Source of the DNA: Goekera deserti
GTDB lineage: Bacteria; Actinomycetota; Actinomycetes; Mycobacteriales; Geodermatophilaceae
Direction of reading: 5' to 3'
Length of the DNA stretch: 64,000 nt
Assembly: GCF_010685995.1 (NCBI RefSeq)
Contig: NZ_JAAGWK010000025.1
Location: 1 to 64,000, forward strand
This document shows positions 38,379-47,805 of this stretch, one piece after another. Every line of letters begins with the position of its first letter. Position 1 is the stretch's first letter. Below the pieces are notes generated by a model. It did no database searches, was not told where the DNA came from, and saw only the letters and a program-made list of their open reading frames with translations. Position numbers and translations under genes: made by a program.

Positions 38379-39548
38379 TCACAGCGGGGAGTCCCCCGAC
38401 GACGTCGGCGCCACGATCCGCAGCACCTTGTCGTCATCGGCCGCGGGGGTGCCCGCCCCGTCCCGGTTGGACGTGGTGACCCACAGCCCGCCCTGCGCGT
38501 CGACGACGACGGTGCGCAACCGCCCGTACCTGTCGCCCAGCACGTCCGCGGGCTCACCGGTCGGGACGCCGTTGCCGTCCAGGGTGACGATGTGCACCCG
38601 CTTGCCGTCCCGCGCGCCCAGGAACACCGTCCCCGCGGTGACGGCGCACCCGCCCAGCCCGCCGTCGGCCGCCGCGACGGTGGTCACCGGGTCGGCGGTC
38701 GTGGGCGACTCCGCCGGCCAGCCGTAGTCGCCGCCGGGCACCAGCCGGTCCAGCTCGTCGAGGCCCTGCGCCGAGTCGTCGGTGGCGAACACCGCCGCGT
38801 CCGCGCCCAGGCACAGCGCGGTGACGTCGCTGTGCCCGCGGGTGAACACCGGGTCCCCGCCCACGGTGGGCTGCCCGAAGCCGTCGATCGCCAGCACCTT
38901 GCCGGCCAGCGACGCCGGGTCCTGGGCCAGGGCCGGGTTGCCGGTGTCGCCGGTGCCCACGTACAGCGTGCCGTCGGGGGCGAAGACCAGGCCGCCGCCG
39001 TTGTGGGTCTCCCCGCGCGGGATGCCGGTGAACACCGGGTTGGGCGTGCCCCCCAGCGGGAAGCGCACCACCTGGTTGTCGGTCGCGGTGGACAGGTAGG
39101 CGTAGAGCAGCCCGTCCTCGGTGTACGTCGGGGACAGGGCCAGGCCCAGCAGGCCGCCGTCGCCGGCGGTGTCGACCGGCACGGTCATCAGCTCGCGGGC
39201 GGGGGAGCGGTCGGGGAAGACCTGCAGCAGGCGCCCGGTCTCCCGCTCGCCCACGATGGCGCTGCCGTCGGGCAGCACGACCAGCCCGGTCGGCACCGCC
39301 AGGTCGGTGGCCACCACGTTCGGGTCGCCGGCCGCGGGGTCGCCCGGGTCGGCCGGGTCCGCCGGGTCGGTCGGCGCCTGACCGGGTGGCTGCTGGCTGG
39401 GTGGCGCGACCACCGGCGGCTCGCCCTCGGGCACGGCGCGCCACGGGCCGCTCGGCTCGTAGCCGTCGCTGCCGCAGCCGGCCAGCAGCACCGAGCCCAG
39501 CAGTGCAGCGGACACCCAGGCGGCGCGGCGGGTGGTCGGGCGGCTCAC
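38379..39548 (-). CDS. Lipoprotein of the PQQ-dependent sugar dehydrogenase / sorbosone dehydrogenase family (LppZ-like)
   Basis: A 389-residue exported protein. The signal VSRPTTRRAAWVSAALLGSV ends in the lipobox LLAGC, so it is anchored outside the cell membrane. The rest is a six-bladed propeller of the soluble glucose-dehydrogenase type: LAVPTGLVVLPDGSAIVGER, GLLGLALSPTYTEDG and THNGGGLVFAPDGTLYVGTGD, the last holding the usual ligand His. A Pro/Asp repeat-rich linker follows the lipobox. The GTG start is backed by a TACTGT box seven bases upstream. Position after gatB matches mycobacterial lppZ (Rv3006). Sugar oxidation is not proven for this group. Confidence 0.82.
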   Translation of the reverse strand: MSRPTTRRAAWVSAALLGSVLLAGCGSDGYEPSGPWRAVPEGEPPVVAPPSQQPPGQAPTDPADPADPGDPAAGDPNVVATDLAVPTGLVVLPDGSAIVGERETGRLLQVFPDRSPARELMTVPVDTAGDGGLLGLALSPTYTEDGLLYAYLSTATDNQVVRFPLGGTPNPVFTGIPRGETHNGGGLVFAPDGTLYVGTGDTGNPALAQDPASLAGKVLAIDGFGQPTVGGDPVFTRGHSDVTALCLGADAAVFATDDSAQGLDELDRLVPGGDYGWPAESPTTADPVTTVAAADGGLGGCAVTAGTVFLGARDGKRVHIVTLDGNGVPTGEPADVLGDRYGRLRTVVVDAQGGLWVTTSNRDGAGTPAADDDKVLRIVAPTSSGDSPL

Positions 39549-39555
39549 CCCTGCC

Positions 39556-39561
39556 ACAGTA
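39556..39561 (-). promoter_or_regulatory. Leaderless -10 box of the LppZ-like gene
   Basis: TACTGT (minus strand), seven bases before GTG 39548. Divergent from the promoter of the hydroxyacid dehydrogenase gene. Confidence 0.6.
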
Positions 39562-39650
39562 CGTGCGGACCGGCCCCCGGCCCGGCTCGCGGGACGACCC
39601 CGCCCCCGGTGCCGTGCCGGGGCGCTGCCCGCGCGCCCGGGCCCGGCCCC

Positions 39651-39656
39651 TAGTCT
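39651..39656 (+). promoter_or_regulatory. Leaderless -10 box of the hydroxyacid dehydrogenase gene
   Basis: TAGTCT with eight bases to GTG 39665. Confidence 0.58.
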
Positions 39657-39664
39657 CGGAGACC

Positions 39665-40603
39665 GTGCCCGACGTCGACCTCGGCCCCGCCGACACCCTG
39701 CACGTCCTCGTGCCCTCGCGGGCCCTGGCCGCCGCCGCCCAGTCCGTCTCACCGCGGGTCCGCGCGCACCGGCTGCCTGCTGGGGAGGGCCCGCCCACCG
39801 GCGAGGCCGCTCTCGCCCAGGTCTGGGTGCCCGGGGGGCCGGGCATCCCGGCGTGGCTGGCCGACGGGGCCCCGCACCTGCGGGTGGTGCAGCTGCTGAC
39901 CGCGGGCGCGGAGGCGTTCGCCGGCCGGCTGCCCGGCGGGCTGGTGCTCTGCAACGCCCGCGGCGCGCACACGCCGTCCACCGCGGAGTGGGTGCTCGCC
40001 GCCACGCTCGCCGCGCAGCGGGGCATCCCCGCGTTCGTCCGCCAGCAGGACGCCGGCCACTGGCAGGCCGCCGTCCACCGGTCCCTGGTCGGGGCCCGGG
40101 TGCTCGTCGTGGGTGCCGGGGACATCGCCCGGCGGATCGGGCGGATGATGGCCGGCTTCGACGTCGAGCTGACCTACGTCGGCCGCACCGCGCGCGAGGG
40201 CGTGCTGTCCACCGACGACCTGCCCCGCCTGCTGCCCGACGCCGACGTCGTGGTGCTCATCGTGCCGGTCACCGAGGAGACCGTCGGCATGGTCGACGCC
40301 GAGTTCCTCGCCGCCATGCCCGACGGCGCGCTGCTGGTCAACGCCGCGCGCGGCGCCATCGTGGACACCGACGCCCTGCTCGCCGAGCTGCGGTCCGGCC
40401 GGCTGCGCGCCGCCCTGGACGTCACCGACCCGGAGCCGCTGCCGGCCGGGCACCCGCTGTGGTCGGCGCCGGGCCTGCTGCTCACCCCGCACGTGGGCGG
40501 CGCCGTGCCGCAGACCAACGACCGGGCCGCGCAGGCCCTCACCGACCAGCTCGGCCGCATCCTGCGGGGCGAGCCCCTGGCGAACGTGGTCGACGAGTAC
40601 TGA
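39665..40603 (+). CDS. D-isomer-specific 2-hydroxyacid dehydrogenase
   Basis: A 312-residue NAD(P)-dependent reductase/dehydrogenase. The Rossmann motif is VLVVGAGDIARRIGRMM; the substrate arginine lies in NAARGAIVDTDAL, an acidic residue in DVTDPEPLPAGHPLW, and the catalytic His in LLTPHVGGAV. The N-terminal substrate domain is short and unlike SerA, and no ACT domain is present, so it is not phosphoglycerate dehydrogenase. Hydroxypyruvate or glyoxylate reduction is possible but not readable from sequence. A perfect terminator follows. Confidence 0.88.
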   Translation: MPDVDLGPADTLHVLVPSRALAAAAQSVSPRVRAHRLPAGEGPPTGEAALAQVWVPGGPGIPAWLADGAPHLRVVQLLTAGAEAFAGRLPGGLVLCNARGAHTPSTAEWVLAATLAAQRGIPAFVRQQDAGHWQAAVHRSLVGARVLVVGAGDIARRIGRMMAGFDVELTYVGRTAREGVLSTDDLPRLLPDADVVVLIVPVTEETVGMVDAEFLAAMPDGALLVNAARGAIVDTDALLAELRSGRLRAALDVTDPEPLPAGHPLWSAPGLLLTPHVGGAVPQTNDRAAQALTDQLGRILRGEPLANVVDEY

Positions 40604-40608
40604 CCTCC

Positions 40609-40636
40609 CTGGACCCCGAACGCGGTCGGGGTCCAG
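40609..40636 (+). terminator. Terminator after the hydroxyacid dehydrogenase gene
   Basis: Perfect 11-bp stem CTGGACCCCGA / TCGGGGTCCAG with a six-base loop, five bp after the stop. No T tract. Confidence 0.8.
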
Positions 40637-40714
40637 CGCGTGACGTGCCTGTGAGTTCGCGGTGCGTTGCCTGCCGGTCGGCTGCGGGGCCTGGCCCGGT
40701 CCGGGACCGTTCCC

Positions 40715-40720
40715 TAGATT
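40715..40720 (+). promoter_or_regulatory. Candidate -10 box of the ABC exporter operon
   Basis: TAGATT lies about 58 bp upstream of the small gene at 40779. The leader mRNA would be about 50 nt. Confidence 0.4.
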
Positions 40721-40778
40721 GTTCCCACCCCGCAACCAGTGGGTGGGGACAGGTCAGCGCGCCCTCGGGAGGCCGGTC

Positions 40779-40937
40779 ATGGGAGGACACCTCGCCACCC
40801 ACGGTCTGCTCGCCGGCTGCACGGCGTGCGCCGCGACCGTGGACGTCCAGCAGGAGGCCCGGGTCGACCATCGGGTCGGCGTCTGCGGCCAGCGGGACCG
40901 GCTGGGCGTCCGGGCCGGCGAGCGGGTGCGACGGTGA
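40779..40937 (+). CDS. Small cysteine-containing protein coupled to an ABC exporter
   Basis: A 52-residue product (MGGHLATHGLLAGCTACAAT then an Arg/Val-rich tail). ATG 40779 has GGGAGG six bases upstream, the best ribosome site in this operon, and the stop overlaps the GTG of the ABC ATPase gene. It has three cysteines, two in the pattern GCTAC. I recognise no family. It could be a coupling leader that aids translation of the ATPase, a small regulatory or accessory peptide, or conceivably a peptide substrate of the exporter. Confidence 0.5.
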   Translation: MGGHLATHGLLAGCTACAATVDVQQEARVDHRVGVCGQRDRLGVRAGERVRR

Positions 40938-41926
40938 CCGGCGCGGTCACGGCGGTGACCCCGCGCGAGCAGGTCGCCCGACCGGCGCCGGCGATCGAGC
41001 TGACCGGCGTCACCCGGCAGTTCGGGGACACCACCGCGCTCGACGACGTCACCTTCCGGGCCGAGCCTGGGCAGGTTGTCGGGCTACTGGGGCACAACGG
41101 GGCGGGCAAGACCACCGTCACCCGGCTGGTGGCCGGGCTGGTCGCGCCCACCCGGGGCCAGGTGCGGCTGCTCGGCCACGACCCGACCACCGACGGGGTG
41201 TGGGTGCGCCGCCGGCTCGGTGTGCTGCCCAGCTCGCAGCTGGTCGACCTGCGGATGACCGCCCGGGAGAACCTCGTGTTCGCCGCCCGGCTGTTCGGGC
41301 TGCCCGCCGCGGCCGTCGCGCCGCGGGTGGCCGCCGTGCTGGAGGAACTGGGGCTGGCCGACCGCGCCGACGACCGGGCCGGCACGTTCAGCGCCGGCAT
41401 GCGCCAGCGGCTGGCGCTGGCCCGGGTGCTGCTGCCCGAGCCCCCGGTGCTGCTGCTGGACGAGCCGTCGTCGGCGCTGGACCCGGTCGCGGCACGGGAA
41501 CTGCGCGACCTCGTCCGCACCGCCAGCCGGAGCCAGGGACGCACCGTCGTGCTCTGCACGCACGACCTGGCCGAGGCGGCCGAGCTGTGCGACGAGGTGG
41601 TCATCCTCGCCTCCGGGCGGGTGGTGGCCTCCGGTCCGCCGGCCGAGCTGGCCGCCCGGCTGGACGTCACCGCCGTGGTCGACCTGGGGTGCGACCCCGC
41701 GGACGAGACGGCCGCGGCCGCCGTCCTGCGCCGCCGCGGCACGCCGGGCGAGCGCACCGGAGCCGGGGAGTTCCAGGTGCCCGGGGTCGACCGGGCCGGG
41801 GTGCCGGGGCTGCTGTCGGACCTGCTGCGGGACGGGGTGCGGGTGCAGGCCGTCGCGCCTCGGCACCACACGCTGGCCGACCTCTACTTCAGCCTGCACA
41901 CCACTCGGGACGGAGGTGCGGCGTGA
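40934..41926 (+). CDS. ABC-2 type exporter, ATP-binding protein
   Basis: A 330-residue ATPase beginning at GTG 40934. Walker A is GHNGAGKTT, the signature is FSAGMRQRLALARV and Walker B is VLLLDEPSSALDP; the H-loop is in LCTHDLAEAAELCDEV. The ~100 residues after the ATPase core are the extra domain common in NatA/CcmA-like exporters. The stop overlaps the permease start (GTGA), so the two subunits are made together. The NatA-like resemblance suggests Na+ or drug export, but the substrate is undetermined. Confidence 0.9.
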   Translation: MTGAVTAVTPREQVARPAPAIELTGVTRQFGDTTALDDVTFRAEPGQVVGLLGHNGAGKTTVTRLVAGLVAPTRGQVRLLGHDPTTDGVWVRRRLGVLPSSQLVDLRMTARENLVFAARLFGLPAAAVAPRVAAVLEELGLADRADDRAGTFSAGMRQRLALARVLLPEPPVLLLDEPSSALDPVAARELRDLVRTASRSQGRTVVLCTHDLAEAAELCDEVVILASGRVVASGPPAELAARLDVTAVVDLGCDPADETAAAAVLRRRGTPGERTGAGEFQVPGVDRAGVPGLLSDLLRDGVRVQAVAPRHHTLADLYFSLHTTRDGGAA

Positions 41927-42720
41927 ACGGGGACGCCGTCCGGGCGATCGCCCGCCGCGACCTCACGGCCGTCGCGCGCGACAAGGGCGTGCTGGCGCCC
42001 ATGCTGATCGTGCCGCTGGTCTTCGTCGTCGTGTTCCCCGCGCTGGCCTTCGGCATCAGCCAGGTGTCGGTCGACCTGGGCGACTTCGCCCGCATCCTGG
42101 AGCTCGTGCCGCGGCCGGTGCTCGACGCCCTGCCGGCCGACCCGTCGGTCCGGCTCGCGCTGGTCTTCGCCAGCTACGTGGTGCCGCCGCTGATGCTGGT
42201 GGTGCCGCTCGTCGTCGCGCAGGTGATCGCCACCGACGCGGTGGCGGGGGAGCGGGAGCGGGGCACGATCGAGGGCCTGCTGCTCGCGCCGGTGACCGAC
42301 ACCGAGGTGCTGCTGGGCAAGCTGCTCGGCGCCTGGGTGCCGGCGCTGGTCGTGGGTCTGGCCAGCTCGCTGGCCTACGGCGCTGCCCTGGACGTGCTGT
42401 TCTGGTCGACGCTGCACCACCTGCTGCTGCCCACCGGGTCCTGGCTGCTGATGGTGCTGTGGTTCGGCCCGGCGTTCAGCGCGGCCGCACTGGGGCTCAC
42501 CGTGCTCGTCTCGGCCCAGGCGCGCAGCGTGCAGGCAGCCTCCCAGGTGGCCGGGGTGGCGGTGCTCCCGGTGATCCTGGTGACCGTCGGCCAGCTCACC
42601 GGCCTGCTGCTGCTCACCGGCTGGGTGGTCCTGCTCGCCGGCCTGGCGCTGTGGTGCCTGGCCGGCTGGCTCACGGTGCTCGGCGCCCGGGCGCTGCGGC
42701 GGGAGAACCAGGTCGCCTGA
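41923..42720 (+). CDS. ABC-2 type exporter, permease
   Basis: A 265-residue membrane protein with about six helices (such as [36 protein letters not shown] and [16 protein letters not shown]). The cytoplasmic [16 protein letters not shown] motif, typical of ABC-2/NatB permeases, contacts the ATPase. An extracytoplasmic stretch lies between the first two helices. It is the last gene of the three-gene unit and is convergent with the PH-domain gene. Confidence 0.88.
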   Translation: MNGDAVRAIARRDLTAVARDKGVLAPMLIVPLVFVVVFPALAFGISQVSVDLGDFARILELVPRPVLDALPADPSVRLALVFASYVVPPLMLVVPLVVAQVIATDAVAGERERGTIEGLLLAPVTDTEVLLGKLLGAWVPALVVGLASSLAYGAALDVLFWSTLHHLLLPTGSWLLMVLWFGPAFSAAALGLTVLVSAQARSVQAASQVAGVAVLPVILVTVGQLTGLLLLTGWVVLLAGLALWCLAGWLTVLGARALRRENQVA

Positions 42721-42739
42721 GCCGCGAGCCCCTCCGCGG

Positions 42740-43126
42740 TCAGGCGGGTCCGGACTCCGGGGCGGCGGGGACGTCGATCCGGCCGCCGGAGAAGCGGGAC
42801 AGCACCGGCAGGTCACGGGCCCGCACCGCGGGCAGCCGGACCTCGGTGCCCTGCCGGGTCACCAGCCACAGTTCCCCCGCGGGGGAGACCCGGATGCCGA
42901 GGACGTCGGTCCACGGCACCCGGCGGCTGCCGACCAGCGACCGCGCGGTGACGGCGTCCTCGCCGACGTCGACGCCGCTGCGGCGCACCCAGGCCCCCGC
43001 GACGACCGGCACGAGCAGGAACACCGCTGTCCACGGCGAGCCGAGGGCGAAGGGCAGCACGCAGATGGCCAGCATGCCCACCGGCAGCAGCATGGTCTGG
43101 TTCATCCGGAAACGGGCGGTGGGCAC
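42740..43126 (-). CDS. PH-domain membrane protein (Cfp6-like)
   Basis: A 128-residue protein from GTG 43126, or 121 residues from ATG 43105. Two hydrophobic segments near the start ([32 protein letters not shown]) precede a bacterial PH (DUF3093/PH_6-like) domain: [20 protein letters not shown] and [17 protein letters not shown]. The match in layout to mycobacterial Cfp6 (Rv3004), next to ilvB there, supports the assignment. It is divergent from ilvD with overlapping promoter DNA. Function unknown. Confidence 0.75.
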   Translation of the reverse strand: MPTARFRMNQTMLLPVGMLAICVLPFALGSPWTAVFLLVPVVAGAWVRRSGVDVGEDAVTARSLVGSRRVPWTDVLGIRVSPAGELWLVTRQGTEVRLPAVRARDLPVLSRFSGGRIDVPAAPESGPA

Positions 43127-43166
43127 GTCTGCACATGCTCCCAGACGCACGGCCCGCGAGCGGGCA

Positions 43167-43172
43167 TAGCAT
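43167..43172 (+). promoter_or_regulatory. Leaderless -10 box of ilvD
   Basis: TAGCAT with eight bases to GTG 43181. The surrounding ATAGCAT is in the 54-bp region shared with the divergent PH gene. Confidence 0.58.
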
Positions 43173-43180
43173 CTGCCCTC

Positions 43181-44890
43181 GTGACCACCGTCGAGGACGC
43201 CGCCACCGACACCGCACAGCACGACATGAAGCCGCGCAGCCGCGAAGTGACCGACGGCGACGCCAAGGCGCCCGCCCGGGCCATGCTGCGCGCCGTCGGC
43301 ATGGGCGACGAGGACATGACCAAGCCGCAGATCGGCGTGGCGTCGTCGTGGAACGAGATCACCCCGTGCAACCTCTCGCTGGACCGGCTGGCCAAGGCGG
43401 CCAAGGAGGGCGTCCGCGCCGCCGGCGGGTTCCCGATGGAGTTCGGCACGATCTCGGTGTCCGACGGCATCTCGATGGGCCACGAGGGCATGCGGGCGTC
43501 GCTGGTCTCCCGCGAGGTCATCGCCGACTCGGTCGAGACGGTGATGTTCGCCGAGCGGCTGGACGGCTCGGTGACGCTGGCCGGCTGCGACAAGTCGCTG
43601 CCCGGGATGCTCATGGCCGCCGCCCGGCTGGACCTGGCCAGCGTCTTCCTCTACGCCGGCGCGACGCTGCCGGGCAAGCTCGGCGACCGGGACCTGACGA
43701 TCATCGACGTCTTCGAGGGCGTCGGCGCGTGCGCCGCCGGCAAGATCACCCGCGAGCAGCTCACCGAGATCGAGAAGGCCACCTGCCCCGGTGAGGGCGC
43801 CTGCGGCGGCATGTACACCGCCAACACCATGGCCAGCGCCGCCGAGGCGCTCGGCATGAGCCTGCCCGGCAGCGCCGCCCCGCCGGCCCCGGACCGCCGC
43901 CGGGACGGCTACGCGGTGGCCAGTGGCGAGGCGGTGGTCGGCCTGCTGCGCCGGGGGATCACCGCCCGGCAGATCATGACCAAGAAGGCCTTCGAGAACG
44001 CGATCACCGTGGTCATGGCCCTGGGCGGCTCCACCAACGCCGTGCTGCACCTGCTGGCGATCGCGCACGAGGCCGACGTCGACCTCACCCTCGACGACTT
44101 CAACCGGATCGGCGACCGCACCCCGCACCTGGCCGACGTGAAGCCCTTCGGCCGGTTCGTCATGACCGACATCGACCGCATCGGCGGCGTCCCGGTGGTC
44201 ATGAGGGCACTGCTGGACGCTGGCCTGCTGCACGGGGACTGCCTGACCGTGACCGGGAGGACGCTGGCGGAGAACCTGGCCGACATCGCCCCGCCCGACC
44301 CCGACGGCGCGATCATCCACGCGATGGACGACCCGATCCACACGACCGGTGGCCTGCTGGTGCTCCGCGGCTCGCTGGCGCCGGAGGGCGCGGTCGTGAA
44401 GTCGGCCGGCTTCGACGCCGAGGTCTTCGAGGGCACCGCCCGCGTCTTCGACGGCGAGCAGGGCGCCATGGACGCCGTCACGCAGGGCCGCCTCGAGCCC
44501 GGCGACGTCGTCGTCATCCGGTACGAGGGCCCGCGCGGCGGCCCGGGGATGCGCGAGATGCTCGCGGTCACCGGTGCGATCAAGGGCGCCGGCCTGGGCA
44601 AGGACGTGCTGCTGCTGACCGACGGGCGCTTCTCCGGCGGGACGACGGGCCTCTGCATCGGCCACGTCGCCCCGGAGGCCACCGACGGGGGACCGATCGC
44701 CTTCGTGCGCGACGGCGACCGGATCCGGCTGGACATGGCCGCCCGCACCCTGGACCTCGGCGTGGACGAGGCCGAGATCGCCCGCCGGCGCGAGGGCTGG
44801 GCGCCGCCCGCGCCCCGCTACACCCGGGGGGTGCTGGCCAAGTACGCCAAGCTGGTGGGTTCGGCCGCCCAGGGTGCCGTCTGCGGGTGA
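43181..44890 (+). CDS. ilvD: Dihydroxy-acid dehydratase
   Basis: Fe-S enzyme that dehydrates 2,3-dihydroxy-isovalerate and -methylvalerate, the step after IlvC in valine, leucine and isoleucine synthesis. 569 residues. Cluster cysteines are in [11 protein letters not shown] and [17 protein letters not shown], with a third in the N-terminal region (EITPCNLSL). [19 protein letters not shown] is the C-terminal signature. The GTG start is supported by the leaderless box. It is separated from the ilvBNC operon by two signalling genes. Confidence 0.95.
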   Translation: MTTVEDAATDTAQHDMKPRSREVTDGDAKAPARAMLRAVGMGDEDMTKPQIGVASSWNEITPCNLSLDRLAKAAKEGVRAAGGFPMEFGTISVSDGISMGHEGMRASLVSREVIADSVETVMFAERLDGSVTLAGCDKSLPGMLMAAARLDLASVFLYAGATLPGKLGDRDLTIIDVFEGVGACAAGKITREQLTEIEKATCPGEGACGGMYTANTMASAAEALGMSLPGSAAPPAPDRRRDGYAVASGEAVVGLLRRGITARQIMTKKAFENAITVVMALGGSTNAVLHLLAIAHEADVDLTLDDFNRIGDRTPHLADVKPFGRFVMTDIDRIGGVPVVMRALLDAGLLHGDCLTVTGRTLAENLADIAPPDPDGAIIHAMDDPIHTTGGLLVLRGSLAPEGAVVKSAGFDAEVFEGTARVFDGEQGAMDAVTQGRLEPGDVVVIRYEGPRGGPGMREMLAVTGAIKGAGLGKDVLLLTDGRFSGGTTGLCIGHVAPEATDGGPIAFVRDGDRIRLDMAARTLDLGVDEAEIARRREGWAPPAPRYTRGVLAKYAKLVGSAAQGAVCG

Positions 44891-45024
44891 CGCGCCCTCC
44901 TGCGCGAGCGGGCGGCGGACCGGGCGGAGGCCGCTGACCGGGTCGACCGGCGCGTGCGCCCCGAACGGGTGACTGTCCGCCGTCCGAGCTGCTCACGTGG
45001 CGTCAGCGAGCCGACACTCAGTGT

Positions 45025-47805
45025 GTGCACCCGAGCAGAGGGACCCTGGCGTGCCTCGGCGTGGCGGTCGCCGTCGTGGCCGGCAGTCCCGCGGTGCTGG
45101 CCCCGGCCGGCGCCGCGCTGGCCGGTCAACTGGTCGTGGTCGTCGTCGCCCTGGGCGCCGCGGTGGCGCTCTGGCGCGCCGGCGGGCGAGCCGTGGGCGG
45201 GCACCGGCGCGGCTGGCGCCTGCTCTCCGGGGCGGTGCTGACCGGGGTCGTCACCTCGACCGCGGAGCAGCTGCTCCGCGGTGCGGACGTGCTCCAGGCC
45301 GTCGACCCGCTGCGCGCCCTCGCCCCCGTCCCGGGCTCCGTGCTCGCCTGCCTCGGGCTGCTGAGCCTGCTCGGTCGCGTGCGTGCCCGGCGCACCGACG
45401 CCCGGCTCGTCGCCGAGATCGGCCTGTTCTACGCCGGCAGCGTCGTGCTGGCCCAGCTGTTCGTCGTGGCCCCGGCGGCCGGCCGGGGGCAGCTCGGCGT
45501 CCCCGGGCTGCTGTACGCGCAGCTGACCGTGCTCGCCGGCGCCGCCGTGCTGTCGGCCGGTCTCACGCTCATCGTCCGGACCCGCGGCGCCCGGCGCGCG
45601 CAGGCCGGCGTCGTCCTGCTCGCCCTCGCCCTGCTCGGTGGCGCCGACGGGCTGGCGACCGTGTTCGCCGAGGGCGTCCCCGCCGGTGCGACGCTCACGG
45701 CCCTCAGCCGCGTCCTGGACGTCACCGGCCTGCTCCTGCTGGCCCGGGCGGCAGCCTGCCGCGCGGTGCTCCGCCAGCCGGCGACCGCCGACCCGGCCGT
45801 GGACCCCAGCGCGGACTCCCCGGTCAGCCAGCGGCTGGGCCAGGTCGGTGAGCTGCTGCCCTACGCGGTGACCGTCGTCGCGGCCGTGGCCCTGGTGACC
45901 ACCACCGCCCTCGGCCGGCCGCCGGCGGCGTCCACCGTGGCCGCGGCCCTCGCCTGCGTGGTGCTCGCCGCGGTGCACCGGTGGGCGACGGCCCGCCAGG
46001 AGATCGCCCTGACCACCCGGCTGCGCCGCAGCGAGGCGCACTTCCGGTCACTCGTCCGCTCGAACACCGACGGCGTCCTGCTCCTGGACGGCGACGGGGT
46101 GGTCCTGTGGGCCGCCCCCTCCATCCTCGCGCCGTCGGGCGCCGACCCCGCCACCGTCGTGGGGCGGCGCCTGCTGGACGCCGTGCACCCGGACGACGTC
46201 CCCGCGCTGTCCGGCTGGCTGTCGACGCCCGACCCCGGCGCCGGGCAGGCGACCGGGCTGCACGCGTTCCGGCTGCCGCGTGCCGACGGCGGTCAGGTGC
46301 ACCTGGAGGCCAGCGCGACCGACCTGCGCGCCGACCCCGACGTGCGCGCGGTGGTGCTGCACTGCCGGGACGTCACCGCCCGGGTGGAGCGGGAGACCGA
46401 GCTGACCGCCCTGGCCTACACCGACGCGGTCACCGGGCTGCCCAACCGTGCCGCCCTGGCCGTCGCGCTCACCGCGGCGCTCGAGGCCGTGCCGGCGGTC
46501 GAGCTGACCGCCGCCGCCGTCGACCCGCCCACCGACGACACCGACGACGACGAGGAGCCCGACCCGTCGTCCGGCCCACCGGCGGCGGACGGGTCTGCCA
46601 CGCTGCTGCTGCTGGAGCTGGTCGGGCTGGGCGAGGCCCGCACCGCACTGGGGCGCGCCGGCGTCGACGTCGCGGTCGCCGAGGTCGGCGCCCGGTTGCG
46701 CGGCGTCCTGCGCACCGACGACGTCGTCGCCCGCTTCTCCGAGCAGGTGTTCGCCGTCCTGGCGCACGGCACCGCGGCCGAGGGCGAGCGGGTGGCCGCC
46801 CGCTGCCTGTCGGTGGTCGACCAGCCGATCAGCACTCCGCTCGGCCCGCTGGACCTGGCCGGCGACGTCGGGCTGGCCGCCCTGCGCCCCGGGCAGGGCA
46901 TCGAGGAGCTGGTGCAGCTGGCCGACCTGGCGCTGGCCGCGGCGGCCGAGGCGGGCCCCGGCGTGGTCCGGCAGGCCACGGCCTCGCTGCTTGCTGCCCG
47001 TGACCGCCGGGACCTGCTGCTGCGCGACCTCGTCGGCGCGCGGGCCCGGGGCGAGCTCGGCGTGGTCTACCAGCCGATCGTGTCCGTCGCCGAGCACCGG
47101 ATCACCGGCGCCGAGGCGCTGGTGCGCTGGACGCACCCGCTGCTGGGCGAGATCCCGCCGGAGGAGTTCCTGCCGATCGCCGAGCGTGCCGGTGTGCTGG
47201 CCGACCTGGAGCGCTGGGTGCTCGCCGAGGCCGCGACCGCCGCGGCCTCCCTGCCGGACGTCGGCGGGCCGCTGCGGATGGGCGTCGACGTCTCGGCCGG
47301 CCACGTGGCCACCGGGATGCTGGTCGGTCACGTGTCCGCCGCCCTGGCCCGCAGCGGGCTGGCGCCCGAGCGGCTCGTCGTCGAGGTGTCCGAGGCCGCG
47401 GTCACCGCCGACGGCGACCGGTTGCGCACCGAGTTCGACGCGCTGCGGCTGATGGGCGTGCGGGTCGGCCTGGACGGCTTCGGCGCGCACACCTCGGGGC
47501 TGTCCCACCTCACCCGGCTGCCCCTGGACCTGCTCAAGATCGACCGCAGCTTCCTCACCCGCATCGACCGCGACGCGACCACCCGGGCGCTGTGCGAGTC
47601 GACGATCCGGGTCTCCCAGGCGCTGGGCTTCGACGTCGTCGCGGTGGGCGTGGAGTCCCCCAGCGAGCTCGCCGTGCTCGGCCAGCTGGGCTGCGGCTCC
47701 GCCCAGGGCCGGCTGCTGGCCCGGCCGATGGCGCTGTCGGCGCTGCACGCGCTGGTGGAGGAGCGTGCCGGGCTGCTGTGGCCGGGCCTGGTCGGCCGGT
47801 CGTGA
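45025..47805 (+). CDS. Membrane PAS-GGDEF-EAL protein with degenerate catalytic sites
   Basis: 926 residues: about eight hydrophobic helices (1-330), a PAS domain (HFRSLVRSNTDGVLLLDGDG), a GGDEF-like domain and an EAL domain. The GGDEF active site is replaced by FSEQVF, and an acidic loop interrupts the domain near residue 510. In the EAL domain the EAL Glu and Lys (LLKIDRSF) remain, but the catalytic Asn is Asp (MGVDVSAGH), the second Asp of DDFG is Gly (LDGFGAH) and the AEGVE glutamate is Val (AVGVES). It is therefore probably a c-di-GMP sensor or regulatory partner, not an enzyme. The GTG at 45025 follows a short ACACTCAGTGT palindrome. Its stop overlaps the next gene. Confidence 0.85.
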   Translation: MHPSRGTLACLGVAVAVVAGSPAVLAPAGAALAGQLVVVVVALGAAVALWRAGGRAVGGHRRGWRLLSGAVLTGVVTSTAEQLLRGADVLQAVDPLRALAPVPGSVLACLGLLSLLGRVRARRTDARLVAEIGLFYAGSVVLAQLFVVAPAAGRGQLGVPGLLYAQLTVLAGAAVLSAGLTLIVRTRGARRAQAGVVLLALALLGGADGLATVFAEGVPAGATLTALSRVLDVTGLLLLARAAACRAVLRQPATADPAVDPSADSPVSQRLGQVGELLPYAVTVVAAVALVTTTALGRPPAASTVAAALACVVLAAVHRWATARQEIALTTRLRRSEAHFRSLVRSNTDGVLLLDGDGVVLWAAPSILAPSGADPATVVGRRLLDAVHPDDVPALSGWLSTPDPGAGQATGLHAFRLPRADGGQVHLEASATDLRADPDVRAVVLHCRDVTARVERETELTALAYTDAVTGLPNRAALAVALTAALEAVPAVELTAAAVDPPTDDTDDDEEPDPSSGPPAADGSATLLLLELVGLGEARTALGRAGVDVAVAEVGARLRGVLRTDDVVARFSEQVFAVLAHGTAAEGERVAARCLSVVDQPISTPLGPLDLAGDVGLAALRPGQGIEELVQLADLALAAAAEAGPGVVRQATASLLAARDRRDLLLRDLVGARARGELGVVYQPIVSVAEHRITGAEALVRWTHPLLGEIPPEEFLPIAERAGVLADLERWVLAEAATAAASLPDVGGPLRMGVDVSAGHVATGMLVGHVSAALARSGLAPERLVVEVSEAAVTADGDRLRTEFDALRLMGVRVGLDGFGAHTSGLSHLTRLPLDLLKIDRSFLTRIDRDATTRALCESTIRVSQALGFDVVAVGVESPSELAVLGQLGCGSAQGRLLARPMALSALHALVEERAGLLWPGLVGRS

